Shown here in pieces: positions 20,945 to 29,330 of a stretch of 64,000 nucleotides of DNA; position 1 is the stretch's first letter, and each line of letters begins with the position of its first letter. The notes beneath the pieces are model-generated. The model worked only from the letters and a program-made list of their open reading frames with translations. It did not search any database and was not told the DNA's origin. Made by a program: the position numbers and the translations under genes. The stretch is taken from the NCBI RefSeq assembly GCF_020884795.1, contig NZ_BBZF01000014.1, positions 406,953 through 470,952 of the forward strand. The letters run 5' to 3'. The stretch is from Micromonospora okii. GTDB taxonomy: Bacteria > Actinomycetota > Actinomycetes > Mycobacteriales > Micromonosporaceae.

Positions 20945-21379
20945 GTGACCGAGACGCACGCCACAATCACCACCGACGCGCCGGCGTTCCCGCCGGGCCG
21001 CTACGGCCGGCGGCGCGAGCCGGGGCGCCGTCGACCCGCGCTGGTCGCCCTGCTCGCCGTGGCCCTCGCGGCGGCGCTCGGGCTGATCTCGGTCACCCTG
21101 TACGGCAGGTACGGCGACCCCGACTACGACGCCCAGATGATCACCTACACGGACGTCACCGACTCTCAGGTGGTGGTCCACTTCCGGGTGACCGTGCCGG
21201 AGGGCGGGTCGGCGACCTGCGCGCTGCGGGCCCGGTCGCGCGACGGCGCGGAGGTCGGCCGCGCGGAGGTGACCGTGACCGCCGAGCCGGGCGCGACCCG
21301 GATCACGGCCGGGCACCCGGTGACCACCACCTCCCGCCCCTTCATCGGCGAGGTGATGCGCTGCCGCCCGGCCGGCTAG
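20945..21379 (+). CDS. DUF4307 domain membrane-anchored protein
   Basis: A 144-aa protein starting at GTG 20945. A basic N-terminus ([13 protein letters not shown]) precedes one membrane helix, [19 protein letters not shown]. An extracytoplasmic beta-rich domain follows ([39 protein letters not shown]) that matches DUF4307, an actinobacterial family usually found between mca and greA. Function is unknown. A perfect 10-bp hairpin follows the stop codon. Confidence 0.85.
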   Translation: MTETHATITTDAPAFPPGRYGRRREPGRRRPALVALLAVALAAALGLISVTLYGRYGDPDYDAQMITYTDVTDSQVVVHFRVTVPEGGSATCALRARSRDGAEVGRAEVTVTAEPGATRITAGHPVTTTSRPFIGEVMRCRPAG

Positions 21380-21405
21380 GCTACCGGGACGCCCCTCGCC
21401 AGGCG

Positions 21406-21437
21406 CACCGTGAGTCCCGTCACCGGCACTCACGGTG
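21406..21437 (+). terminator. hairpin terminator after DUF4307 gene
   Basis: Perfect 10-bp inverted repeat CACCGTGAGT (21406-21415) and ACTCACGGTG (21428-21437) around a 12-nt loop. It lies 27 nt after the stop codon and has no U-run, as is common for actinobacterial terminators. Confidence 0.65.
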
Positions 21438-21472
21438 ATGGATCACACCCGGAGGGGCGGAGCACTGGTAGC

Positions 21473-21511
21473 TTGGTAGTTCACTGTCAGCCAGTCCGCA
21501 CTACCAAGGAG
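21473..21511 (+). promoter_or_regulatory. hairpin able to mask the greA ribosome binding site
   Basis: TTGGTAGT (21473-21480) is exactly complementary to ACTACCAA (21500-21507), with a 19-nt loop. The 3' arm runs into the AAGGAG Shine-Dalgarno sequence (21506-21511) of greA. If transcribed, the hairpin would compete with ribosome binding. The transcription start is not known, so the arms could instead be an operator. Confidence 0.45.
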
Positions 21512-21518
21512 AACGCCT

Positions 21519-22019
21519 GTGTCCAACACCGGAAACGAGGCGCCCGCCACCTGGCTGTCCCAGGACGCGCACGACCGCCTTCAGGCCGAGCTCGACGAGC
21601 TGATCGACAACCGGCCGGTCATCGCCGCCGAGATCAACGCCCGGCGCGAGGAGGGCGACCTGCGGGAGAACGGCGGCTACCACGCCGCCCGCGAGGAGCA
21701 GGGCAAGCAGGAGGGGCGCATCCTCTACCTGAAGGAGCTGCTGCGCACCGCCAAGGTCGGCGAGGCGCCGAGCGCCGACACCGTGTCCCCGGGCATGGTC
21801 GTGACGATCTACTTCGACGACGACACCGACGACACCGAGACGTTCCTGCTCGGCTCGCGGGAGATCGCGTCGACCACGGAACTGACGGTCTACAGCCCCG
21901 AGTCCGCCCTGGGCAAGTCGATCCTGGGGGCCCGGCCCGGCCAGACCGTCACCTACACCGCGCCGAGCGGCGCGGACATCAAGGTCACGGTGGTCAGCTT
22001 CGAGCCGTTCGCCGGCTGA
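21519..22019 (+). CDS. greA: transcription elongation factor GreA
   Basis: A 166-aa protein of normal GreA length. It stimulates cleavage of backtracked RNA in stalled RNA polymerase. The N-terminal coiled coil carries the tip acidic residues in [20 protein letters not shown] (Asp/Glu pair). The C-terminal FKBP-like domain shows [14 protein letters not shown] and [19 protein letters not shown]. The GTG start has AAGGAG 8 nt upstream, partly inside a possible hairpin. It stands alone and is followed by an inverted repeat shared with the convergent threonine dehydratase gene. Confidence 0.96.
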   Translation: MSNTGNEAPATWLSQDAHDRLQAELDELIDNRPVIAAEINARREEGDLRENGGYHAAREEQGKQEGRILYLKELLRTAKVGEAPSADTVSPGMVVTIYFDDDTDDTETFLLGSREIASTTELTVYSPESALGKSILGARPGQTVTYTAPSGADIKVTVVSFEPFAG

Positions 22020-22038
22020 CCCGTCGGCCCGCCCGACG

Positions 22039-22090
22039 TTAGGAAGGGCCCCTTGTACAACGGAATGCGTTAACAAGGGGCCCTTCCTTG
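22039..22090. terminator. family 1 repeat, copy 4, as a perfect bidirectional hairpin
   Basis: Between convergent greA and threonine dehydratase genes. The two arms AGGAAGGGCCCCTTGT and ACAAGGGGCCCTTCCT are exact reverse complements (16 bp) around a 16-nt loop. This copy differs from the others in being head-to-head. It is very likely a shared terminator. Confidence 0.8.
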
Positions 22091-22094
22091 CATC

Positions 22095-23315
22095 TCAGCG
22101 CTCGGCGGCGAAGACCACCTGGTAGCCGCTGGCCCGCAGGGCGCTGATGAGCGTGTCGGAGTGCTCGACGCCCCGGGTCTCCACGGACAGCGCCACCTCC
22201 ACCTCGCCGAGCCGCAGGTGCGGGTTGGCCCGCTGGTGCTCCACGTCGACCACGTTCGCCCGGTGCTCGGCGATCTCGCGCAGCAGCGAGGCGAGCTGGC
22301 CGGGCCGGTCCGAGCAGCGCACCGTGACCCGCAGGTAGCGCCCGGCCGCCGCGAGCCCGTGCTCGATCACCCGCAGCATCAGCAGCGGGTCGATGTTGCC
22401 CCCGGAGAGAACCGCCACCACCGGCGCCTCGACCTCCACCGCCCCGGCCAGCAGCGCCGCGACGCCGACCGCCCCGGCCGGCTCGACCACCTGCTTGCCC
22501 CGCTCCAGCAGCATGAGCAGCGCCCGGGAGATGTCCTCGTCGGAGACGGTGACGATCTCGTCGACCAGCTCCCGGACGTGGTGGAAGGTGATCTCCCCCG
22601 GCCGACCGACCGCGATGCCGTCGGCGATGGTGCTGAACGTGGGGAGACGGACCGGTTCCCCGGCGGCCAGCGAGGGCGGGTACGCCGCCGCGCCGGCCGC
22701 CTGCACCCCGATCAGCCGCACGTCGGGCCGCAGCGCCTTGACGGCCACCGCCATCCCGGAGACCAGCCCGCCCCCGCCGACCCCCGTGACGATCGTCCTG
22801 ACGTCGGGGCACTGCTCCAGGATCTCCAGCGCGACGGTGCCCTGCCCGGCGATCACGTCCGGGTGGTCGAACGGGTGGATGAAGACCGCCCCGGTCCGCT
22901 CGGCGAACGCCTGCGCCGCGACCAGCGACTCGTCGACGGTGTTGCCGACCAGCTCGATCCGCGCGCCGTACCCCTTGGTGGCGGCGACCTTCGGCAGCGG
23001 CGCGTTCACCGGCATGAAGACGGTGGCGCGCGCGCCGACCAGCCCGGCCGCCAGCGCCACCCCCTGCGCGTGGTTACCGGCGCTCGCGGCCACCACGCCG
23101 CGCTCGCGCTCGGCCGCCGAGAGCCGGGAGATCCGCACGTACGCCCCGCGCACCTTGTACGACCCGGCGCGCTGGAGGTTCTCGCACTTGAGCCAGGTCG
23201 GCCCGCCGAGCGCGGCGCTCAGGGGGCGGGAGGGCTCCAGGGGGGTGGTGCGGGTGACACCGGCGAGCAGCTCCCGCGCGGCCCGCACCTCGGCGAGACC
23301 GACCAGTTCCGTCAT
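22095..23315 (-). CDS. threonine ammonia-lyase (threonine dehydratase) with ACT domain
   Basis: A 406-aa fold-type II PLP enzyme that deaminates threonine to 2-oxobutyrate. The PLP lysine is Lys54 in GSYKVRGAYV. The phosphate-binding glycine loop is TGVGGGGLVSGMAVA. The last 75 residues (YLRVTVRCSDRPGQLASLL, then LREIAEHRANVVDVEHQRA) form a single ACT domain, as in the short catabolic-type or allosteric actinobacterial enzymes. I avoid choosing between ilvA and tdcB. The ATG overlaps the amidase stop by 4 nt, so translation is coupled with the amidase. Confidence 0.93.
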   Translation of the reverse strand: MTELVGLAEVRAARELLAGVTRTTPLEPSRPLSAALGGPTWLKCENLQRAGSYKVRGAYVRISRLSAAERERGVVAASAGNHAQGVALAAGLVGARATVFMPVNAPLPKVAATKGYGARIELVGNTVDESLVAAQAFAERTGAVFIHPFDHPDVIAGQGTVALEILEQCPDVRTIVTGVGGGGLVSGMAVAVKALRPDVRLIGVQAAGAAAYPPSLAAGEPVRLPTFSTIADGIAVGRPGEITFHHVRELVDEIVTVSDEDISRALLMLLERGKQVVEPAGAVGVAALLAGAVEVEAPVVAVLSGGNIDPLLMLRVIEHGLAAAGRYLRVTVRCSDRPGQLASLLREIAEHRANVVDVEHQRANPHLRLGEVEVALSVETRGVEHSDTLISALRASGYQVVFAAER

Positions 23316-24727
23316 GCGGTGATCGTGCCAGGGGTCGGCGAGCCCGCCCCGACGCGGGGGTGACCGGGGGCGTGCCGGGACCAAGGGGCCTGCATCTCGA
23401 ACTGGCCGGCGACGCCGAGCAGCAGCAGCTCCGAGCCGGGCGGGCCGACGAGCTGCACGGCCACCGGCAGGCCGTCCGGGCGGCGGCCGACCGGCACCAC
23501 GATCGCGGGCAGGCCGGCGAGGTTCCACGGCGCGGCGTACGGGGCGTACCGGAGGCTGGCCTTCATGTTCGCGGCCCAGGACCGGCCGGACCAGCCGGCG
23601 GCCTCCGGCGGCGGGCCGGCCAGCGCCGGGGTGAGCAGCAGGTCGACCGAGTGGTCGGCGAAGAAGCCGATGGAGCGCTCGCGCCAGCCGGCCCGGTCGG
23701 CCTCCCGGACGTACCCCCGGCGTTGCGCCCACTCCCCCAGCGCGACGTGCCGGCGGCTGCGCCGCTGGAGGTCGCGCCGGTCGAGCCCGCAGGCCCGCAC
23801 GTCGGCGGCGGCCGAGGCGAACCAGGTGGCGACGGCCGCCAGGCCGAGATGGGTCGGGTAGACCGGGTCGGCGGGGACGGTGTCGTGGCCGGCGGCGGCG
23901 AGCAGCCGGCCGGCGGCGGCCACCGCGTCCCGGTTCGGCGCGTCGGCCCGGACGCCGCGCACCGGGGAGCGCAGCGACACCCCGACCCGCAGCCGGGGTG
24001 GCGGGACCAGCTTCTCCTGCGGCCGGCCGGCGAGCACCTGGAAGCCGACGGCGGCGTCGGCGACGGTGGTGGTGAGCATCCCGTGCTCGGCCAGGCCGAA
24101 CCAGTCCTCCGCGCCGAGCTGGGCGGGGACCACGCCCCGGCCGGGCTTGAGCCCGACCAGGCCGCAGCAGGCCGCCGGGATGCGGATGGAGCCGAGGCCG
24201 TCGTTGCCGTGCGCGATCGGCACGAGCCCGGCGGCCACCGCCGCCGCCGCCCCGCCGGACGAGCCGCCGGGGGTGCGCCGGGGGTCCCACGGGTTGCGGG
24301 TGACGGCGTCGGGGCCGTCGGTGAGCGCCCAGAGGCCCAGCTCGGGCATCCGGGTCACCCCGAGGATCACCGCGCCCGCGCCGCGCAGCCGCCGGACCAC
24401 CTCGTGGTCGGCCTCCGCCACGGCGGTGCGCGCGGCGGCGGAGCCGTTCCAGGTGGGCAGGCCGGCGACGGGGGTGTTCTCCTTGACCGCGACCGGCACC
24501 CCGGCCAGCGGGAGGTTCGCCAGGTCCTCCTGCTCGTCGACCTTCTCCGCCTCGGTGATCGCCTCCCCGCCGCGCACCGCGCGGAACGCGGCGAGGTCGG
24601 CGTCGGTCCGGGCGATCTGGTCCAGGTGGTCGGCCACGACCTGGGTGGCCGAGACGTCACCCCGCCGTACGCCCCGGGCGATCTGCTTCGCGGTCGCGCC
24701 CACCCAGGTCGGCATGATGTCCTGCAC
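23312..24727 (-). CDS. amidase (amidase signature family)
   Basis: A 471-aa hydrolase. The amidase-signature triad is visible: Lys in GVPVAVKENTPVAG, the cis-Ser in TPGGSSGGAAAAVAAG and the nucleophile Ser in GNDGLGSIRIPAACCGLVG. The C-terminal part (YAPYAAPWNLAGLPAIVVP) also fits. I choose GTG 24727 (VQDIMPTWVG) because GGGGAGG lies 6 nt upstream; GTG 24733 would be too close. The substrate amide is unknown; coupling with threonine dehydratase suggests amino-acid amide use, but that is inference. It ends in a 4-nt overlap with the downstream gene. Confidence 0.9.
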   Translation of the reverse strand: MQDIMPTWVGATAKQIARGVRRGDVSATQVVADHLDQIARTDADLAAFRAVRGGEAITEAEKVDEQEDLANLPLAGVPVAVKENTPVAGLPTWNGSAAARTAVAEADHEVVRRLRGAGAVILGVTRMPELGLWALTDGPDAVTRNPWDPRRTPGGSSGGAAAAVAAGLVPIAHGNDGLGSIRIPAACCGLVGLKPGRGVVPAQLGAEDWFGLAEHGMLTTTVADAAVGFQVLAGRPQEKLVPPPRLRVGVSLRSPVRGVRADAPNRDAVAAAGRLLAAAGHDTVPADPVYPTHLGLAAVATWFASAAADVRACGLDRRDLQRRSRRHVALGEWAQRRGYVREADRAGWRERSIGFFADHSVDLLLTPALAGPPPEAAGWSGRSWAANMKASLRYAPYAAPWNLAGLPAIVVPVGRRPDGLPVAVQLVGPPGSELLLLGVAGQFEMQAPWSRHAPGHPRVGAGSPTPGTITA

Positions 24728-24749
24728 GGCCACCCTCCCCAGCCAGCGG

Positions 24750-25892
24750 TCAGCCCAGCGCCTGCTCCAGATCGGCGAGCAGGTCGTCGACCGTCTCGAT
24801 GCCGACAGACAGTCGCACGAGATCGCCGGGAACTTCAAGCGGCGAGCCGGCAGCACTTGCGTGTGTCATCCGGCCCGGGTGCTCGATCAGGGACTCCACC
24901 CCGCCGAGGGACTCGGCGAGCACGAAGAGCTTCGCCCGGTTGCAGATCTCCACGGCGTGCTCCTCGCCGCCCGCCGCCCGGAAGGAGATCATGCCACCGA
25001 ACCGGCGCATCTGCTTGGCGGCCACCTCGTGACCCGGGTGCGACGGCAGGCCCGGGTAGAGCACCTGGCCGACCTTGGCGTGCCCGTCCAGGTAGGCCGC
25101 GATCCGCTCGGCGTTGTCGCAGTGCCGGTCCATCCGTACGCCGAGGGTCTTGATGCCGCGCAGGGTGAGCCAGGCGTCGAACGGGCCGTTGATCGCGCCC
25201 ATCGCGTTCTGGTGGTAGCGCAGCTCGTCGCCGAGGCCCCGGTCGGCGGCGACCAGCGCGCCGCCCACCACGTCGGAGTGCCCGCCGACGTACTTGGTCG
25301 TGGAGTGCACGACCACGTCCGCGCCGTGGGCGATCGGCTGCTGGAGGTAGGGCGAGGCGAACGTGTTGTCCACCACCAGCAGGGCGCCCGCGTCGTGCGC
25401 GACGGCGGCCAGGCCGGCGATGTCGGCGATGCCGAGCAGCGGGTTGGTCGGCGTCTCCACCCACACGATCCGGGTCGCGCCGGGGCGGACCGCGGCCCGC
25501 ACGGCGTCGACGTCGGAGACCTTCGCCGGGGTGTACGTCAGCCCCCACCGCTCGGCCACCTTCGCGAACAGCCGGTACGTGCCGCCGTACGCGTCGTCGG
25601 GGATGATCACGTGGTCCCCGGGCTTGCAGACGGTCCGCAGCAGGGTGTCCTCGGCGGCCAGCCCGCTGGCGAAGGCGAGCCCGACCTGGCCGCCCTCCAG
25701 CGCGGCGAGGCACTCCTGGAGGGCGTCGCGGGTGGGGTTGCCGGAGCGGGAGTATTCGTAACCCTGCCGGGGCGCGCCGACGGCGTCCTGGGCGTAGGTG
25801 CTGGTCTGGTAGATCGGTGGGATCACCGCGCCGGTGCGGGCCTCGGGGGCCTGACCGGCGTGGATGGCGAGCGTCTCGAAGCCGTGACTCAT
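24750..25892 (-). CDS. metB: cystathionine gamma-synthase
   Basis: A 380-aa Cys/Met-metabolism PLP enzyme predicted to join O-acyl-homoserine and cysteine into cystathionine. The start is ATG 25892 (MSHGFETLAIHAGQAPEART). The PLP lysine is Lys200 in VVHSTTKYVGGHSD, and YEYSRSGNPTRDALQ is the family phosphate site. The C-terminal SLGGVESLIEHPGRMTHAS holds the carboxylate-binding region. Cystathionine gamma-lyase is very similar, and the split cannot be made with certainty by eye. The presence of a cystathionine beta-synthase gene at 44-45 kb makes gamma-lyase a real alternative (reverse transsulfuration). Confidence 0.85.
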   Translation of the reverse strand: MSHGFETLAIHAGQAPEARTGAVIPPIYQTSTYAQDAVGAPRQGYEYSRSGNPTRDALQECLAALEGGQVGLAFASGLAAEDTLLRTVCKPGDHVIIPDDAYGGTYRLFAKVAERWGLTYTPAKVSDVDAVRAAVRPGATRIVWVETPTNPLLGIADIAGLAAVAHDAGALLVVDNTFASPYLQQPIAHGADVVVHSTTKYVGGHSDVVGGALVAADRGLGDELRYHQNAMGAINGPFDAWLTLRGIKTLGVRMDRHCDNAERIAAYLDGHAKVGQVLYPGLPSHPGHEVAAKQMRRFGGMISFRAAGGEEHAVEICNRAKLFVLAESLGGVESLIEHPGRMTHASAAGSPLEVPGDLVRLSVGIETVDDLLADLEQALG

Positions 25893-25919
25893 GCCCGTGA
25901 CGTTAGCGGGTGCGGAGGA

Positions 25920-25971
25920 GAGGAAGGGCACCTTGTCAACGCCTACGGTAGAGAAAGGTCCCCTTCTCACC
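25920..25971. repeat. dispersed intergenic repeat family 1, copy 5
   Basis: Arms GAGGAAGGGCACCTTGTCAA and AGAAAGGTCCCCTTCTCACC. This is the only copy between divergent genes (metB and HIT), directly in a promoter region, so a terminator role is not a sufficient explanation for this copy. Confidence 0.88.
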
Positions 25972-26011
25972 GCACCTCATCGGGTGCGGGGCGCGAGGCT
26001 AGCCTGAGCGG

Positions 26012-26431
26012 ATGGGGGCGTGCGTGTTCTGCGGGATCGTGGCCGGCGAGGTGCCGGCCTTCGTCGTCGCCGACGAGCCGGACGGGGTCGCGTTCCTCGA
26101 CACCCGGCCGGTGTTCCGGGGGCACGTGCTGGTGGTGCCGCGCGCCCACCTGGTCACCCTGGCCGACCTGCCGGCGGAGGCCCTGGCCGGCTACTTCGGG
26201 CTGGTCCAGCGGCTCGCCGTGGCCGTGGAGTCCGGCCTGGGGGCCGGCGGCACGTTCGTGGCGATGAACAACCGGGTGTCCCAGTCGGTGGCGCACCTGC
26301 ACACCCACGTGGTGCCGCGCACGAAGGGCGACGGCCTGCGTGGCTTCTTCTGGCCCCGCACCCGCTACGCCGACGACGTCGAGGCGCGGGGGTACGCGGA
26401 CCGGGTGGCCGCCGCGCTCGCGCCGGGCTGA
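26012..26431 (+). CDS. HIT family nucleotide-binding hydrolase
   Basis: A 139-aa histidine-triad protein, full length for the family. The triad is HLHTHVV (His95, His97, His99), preceded by the conserved [16 protein letters not shown]-terminus and [16 protein letters not shown]. It is expected to hydrolyse a nucleoside phosphoramidate or dinucleotide in the cytosol. Two cysteines (Cys4, Cys7) plus histidines could bind zinc, as in some HIT proteins. It is upstream of msrA on the same strand, 73 nt apart. Confidence 0.9.
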   Translation: MGACVFCGIVAGEVPAFVVADEPDGVAFLDTRPVFRGHVLVVPRAHLVTLADLPAEALAGYFGLVQRLAVAVESGLGAGGTFVAMNNRVSQSVAHLHTHVVPRTKGDGLRGFFWPRTRYADDVEARGYADRVAAALAPG

Positions 26432-26504
26432 TCACCGGCCGGGCGGGTAAGGAACCAGCGCCCGCCGGTGTTGCACGCGGGGAGAGGTACGAGAGGAGTT
26501 CACC

Positions 26505-27164
<660 letters not shown>

Positions 27165-27231
27165 CCGCCGACCTGGCCGGCCGTCCCACGGGGGTGGCCG
27201 GCCCGGGGCCCGGCGTCTCCCGGCCTAGCCC

Positions 27232-27303
27232 CCGCCATGTCGGCGGCATGGCGGCTTCTCACCTCCCCGGATACCGCCATGTCGGCGGCCTGGAGTGGAT
27301 CAA
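27232..27303. repeat. dispersed repeat family 2, copy 1 (CCGCCATGTCGGCGG type)
   Basis: Two direct units of CCGCCATGTCGGCGGC sit 42 nt apart; the first is a hairpin (CCGCCATG at 27232-27239 with CATGGCGG at 27247-27254). The second unit ends in CTGGAGTGGATCAACC, shared with copies near 40.3 and 48.0 kb. The rest of the 379-nt gap 27165-27543 shows no gene; 27460-27540 is notably less GC-rich and is the likely promoter region for the NAGGN operon. Confidence 0.75.
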
Positions 27304-27543
27304 CCAGCCCGCCCCAGTGGCGCCCGACGCGCCCGCCCAGCCCGGGTCTCGGCGTCGTCCGGCAATGCGGGTTTTGTCACATCGAACCGCCGCGCCAACC
27401 CGGTCGGGCGGGCCGCTACGGGAGGAGAACACCCTCCGTCGAAGGTCCCAGCGACGCGAGGGCGAGCATTCTAGCAAGCAAGCGGTATCACCAACATCAT
27501 CTCAACAGGCGAACCCCACTGGCCTCTGGCACCATTTCTTTCC

Positions 27544-29328
27544 ATGTGCGGACTGGCTGGGGAGTTCCGCCGCGACGGCTCGCGGGCCGACGTCGCGGCG
27601 GTGGAGCGCATGGCGGCCACGATGAGCGACCGGGGCCCGGACGACGCGGGGGTGTGGTCCCAGGGGGCCACGGCCCTCGGGCACCGGCGGCTGAAGATCA
27701 TCGACCTGTCGGCCGCCAGTTGCCAGCCGCTGGTCGACCCGGCCTCGGGGCTGACCGGCGTCTTCAACGGCTGCGTCTACAACTACCGCGAGCTGCGCGA
27801 GGAGTTGCAGGCGAAGGGGCACCGCTTCTTCTCCTCCGGCGACAGCGAGGTGGTCGTCAAGGCGTACGCCGAGTGGGGGCTCGACTTCGTCGACCACCTG
27901 GTCGGCATGTTCGCCGTGGCGATCAGCGAGCGCGACACCGGCCGGCTGGTGCTGGCCCGGGACCGGCTCGGCATCAAGCCGCTCTACGTGGCCGAGACGC
28001 CGGGCGTGGTGCGGTTCGCCAGCACCCTGCCCGCGCTGCTGGCCGCCGGCGGGGTGGACACGAGCATCGACCCGGTGGCGCTGGCCCACTACCTGAGCTT
28101 CCACAGCATCGTGCCGCCGCCGCGCACGATCCTGCGCGGCGTCGCCAAGCTCCCGCCGGCCACCGTGCGGGTGTACGAGGCCGACGGCAGCAGCCGCGAG
28201 CACGTCTACTGGGACCCGGCGTTCAACCGGCGCGAGGAGCGGGCCGGCTGGTCCGCCCGCGACTGGGAGGACGCCCTGCTGGAGTCGCTGACCACGGCGG
28301 TGCGCCGCCGGATGGTCGCCGACGTCCCGGTGGGCGTGCTGCTCTCCGGCGGGCTGGACTCCAGCCTGGTGGTGGCGCTGCTCGCCAACGAGGGCCAGCG
28401 CGACCTGTCGACGTTCTCCATCGGCTTCGACGCGGTCGGCGGGCGGGAGGGCGACGAATTCGTCTACTCGGACCTGGTGGCGAAGAAGTTCGGCACCGAC
28501 CACCACCAGATCCGGGTGGCCGCCCGGGACCTGCTGCCCCCGCTGGAGGCGGCGGTCGCGGCGATGAGCGAGCCGATGGTCAGCCACGACTGCGTCGCGT
28601 TCTACCTGCTCAGCCAGGAGGTCTCGAAGCACGTCAAGGTGGTCCAGTCCGGGCAGGGCGCGGACGAGATCCTCGGCGGCTACCACTGGTACCCGCCGCT
28701 GGCCGGGGTCGACCGGGAGCGGGCCGTCGACACGTACGCGAAGGCGTTCTTCGACCGGGACGCGGCTGGGCTGGCCCGGGTCCTGGACCCGGCGTGGCTG
28801 GCCGACGGCGACCCGGCGCGCGAGTTCGTCGCCGCCCACCTGGCCCGGCCCGGCGCGCAGACCGCCGTCGACGCCGGCCTGCGGATCGACACCCAGGTCA
28901 TGCTGACCGACGACCCGGTGAAGCGGGTCGACAACATGACGATGGCGCACGGGCTGGAGGCCCGGGTGCCGTTCCTCGACCACGAGTTCGTGGAGCTGGC
29001 CGCGACCTGCCCGCCGGAGCTGAAGCTGGCCCAGGGCGGCAAGGGCGTGCTCAAGGAGATCGGCCGCCGGGTGCTGCCGCACGAGGTCATCGACCGGCCG
29101 AAGGGCTACTTCCCCGTGCCGGGCCTCACCCACCTGGAGGGCAAGCTCCTCGACCGGGTACGCGACGCGCTGCACGCGCCGGCGGCCCGCCGCCGCAACC
29201 TGTTCCGCACCGAGTACGTCGACGCGCTGCTCGCCGACCCGAACGCCGAACTCACTCCGTTGAACGGAAACAAGCTGTGGCAACTGGGACTCCTGGAAAT
29301 GTGGCTCCAGAGCCACGGAATCGACTGA
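27544..29328 (+). CDS. N-acetylglutaminylglutamine amide synthase (asparagine synthase family)
   Basis: A 594-aa class II glutamine amidotransferase with an asparagine-synthase C-domain. Cys2 is the nucleophile (MCGLAGEFRRDG), the N-terminal domain shows SDRGPDDAGVW, and the PP-loop is LLSGGLDSSLVV (about residue 267). The NAGGN-type amidotransferase (TIGR03104, asnO) is favoured over asnB because the next two genes are the other members of the NAGGN trio. It would amidate N-acetylglutaminylglutamine to the osmolyte NAGGN. First gene of the operon; 2 nt separate it from the next start. The start has only a weak RBS. Confidence 0.9.
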   Translation: MCGLAGEFRRDGSRADVAAVERMAATMSDRGPDDAGVWSQGATALGHRRLKIIDLSAASCQPLVDPASGLTGVFNGCVYNYRELREELQAKGHRFFSSGDSEVVVKAYAEWGLDFVDHLVGMFAVAISERDTGRLVLARDRLGIKPLYVAETPGVVRFASTLPALLAAGGVDTSIDPVALAHYLSFHSIVPPPRTILRGVAKLPPATVRVYEADGSSREHVYWDPAFNRREERAGWSARDWEDALLESLTTAVRRRMVADVPVGVLLSGGLDSSLVVALLANEGQRDLSTFSIGFDAVGGREGDEFVYSDLVAKKFGTDHHQIRVAARDLLPPLEAAVAAMSEPMVSHDCVAFYLLSQEVSKHVKVVQSGQGADEILGGYHWYPPLAGVDRERAVDTYAKAFFDRDAAGLARVLDPAWLADGDPAREFVAAHLARPGAQTAVDAGLRIDTQVMLTDDPVKRVDNMTMAHGLEARVPFLDHEFVELAATCPPELKLAQGGKGVLKEIGRRVLPHEVIDRPKGYFPVPGLTHLEGKLLDRVRDALHAPAARRRNLFRTEYVDALLADPNAELTPLNGNKLWQLGLLEMWLQSHGID

Positions 29329-29330
29329 GC

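Noticed and set aside
25893..26011. SAM riboswitch or T-box upstream of metB
   Set aside because: The region is occupied by a family 1 repeat, and no aptamer-like conserved core or T-box sequence could be seen.
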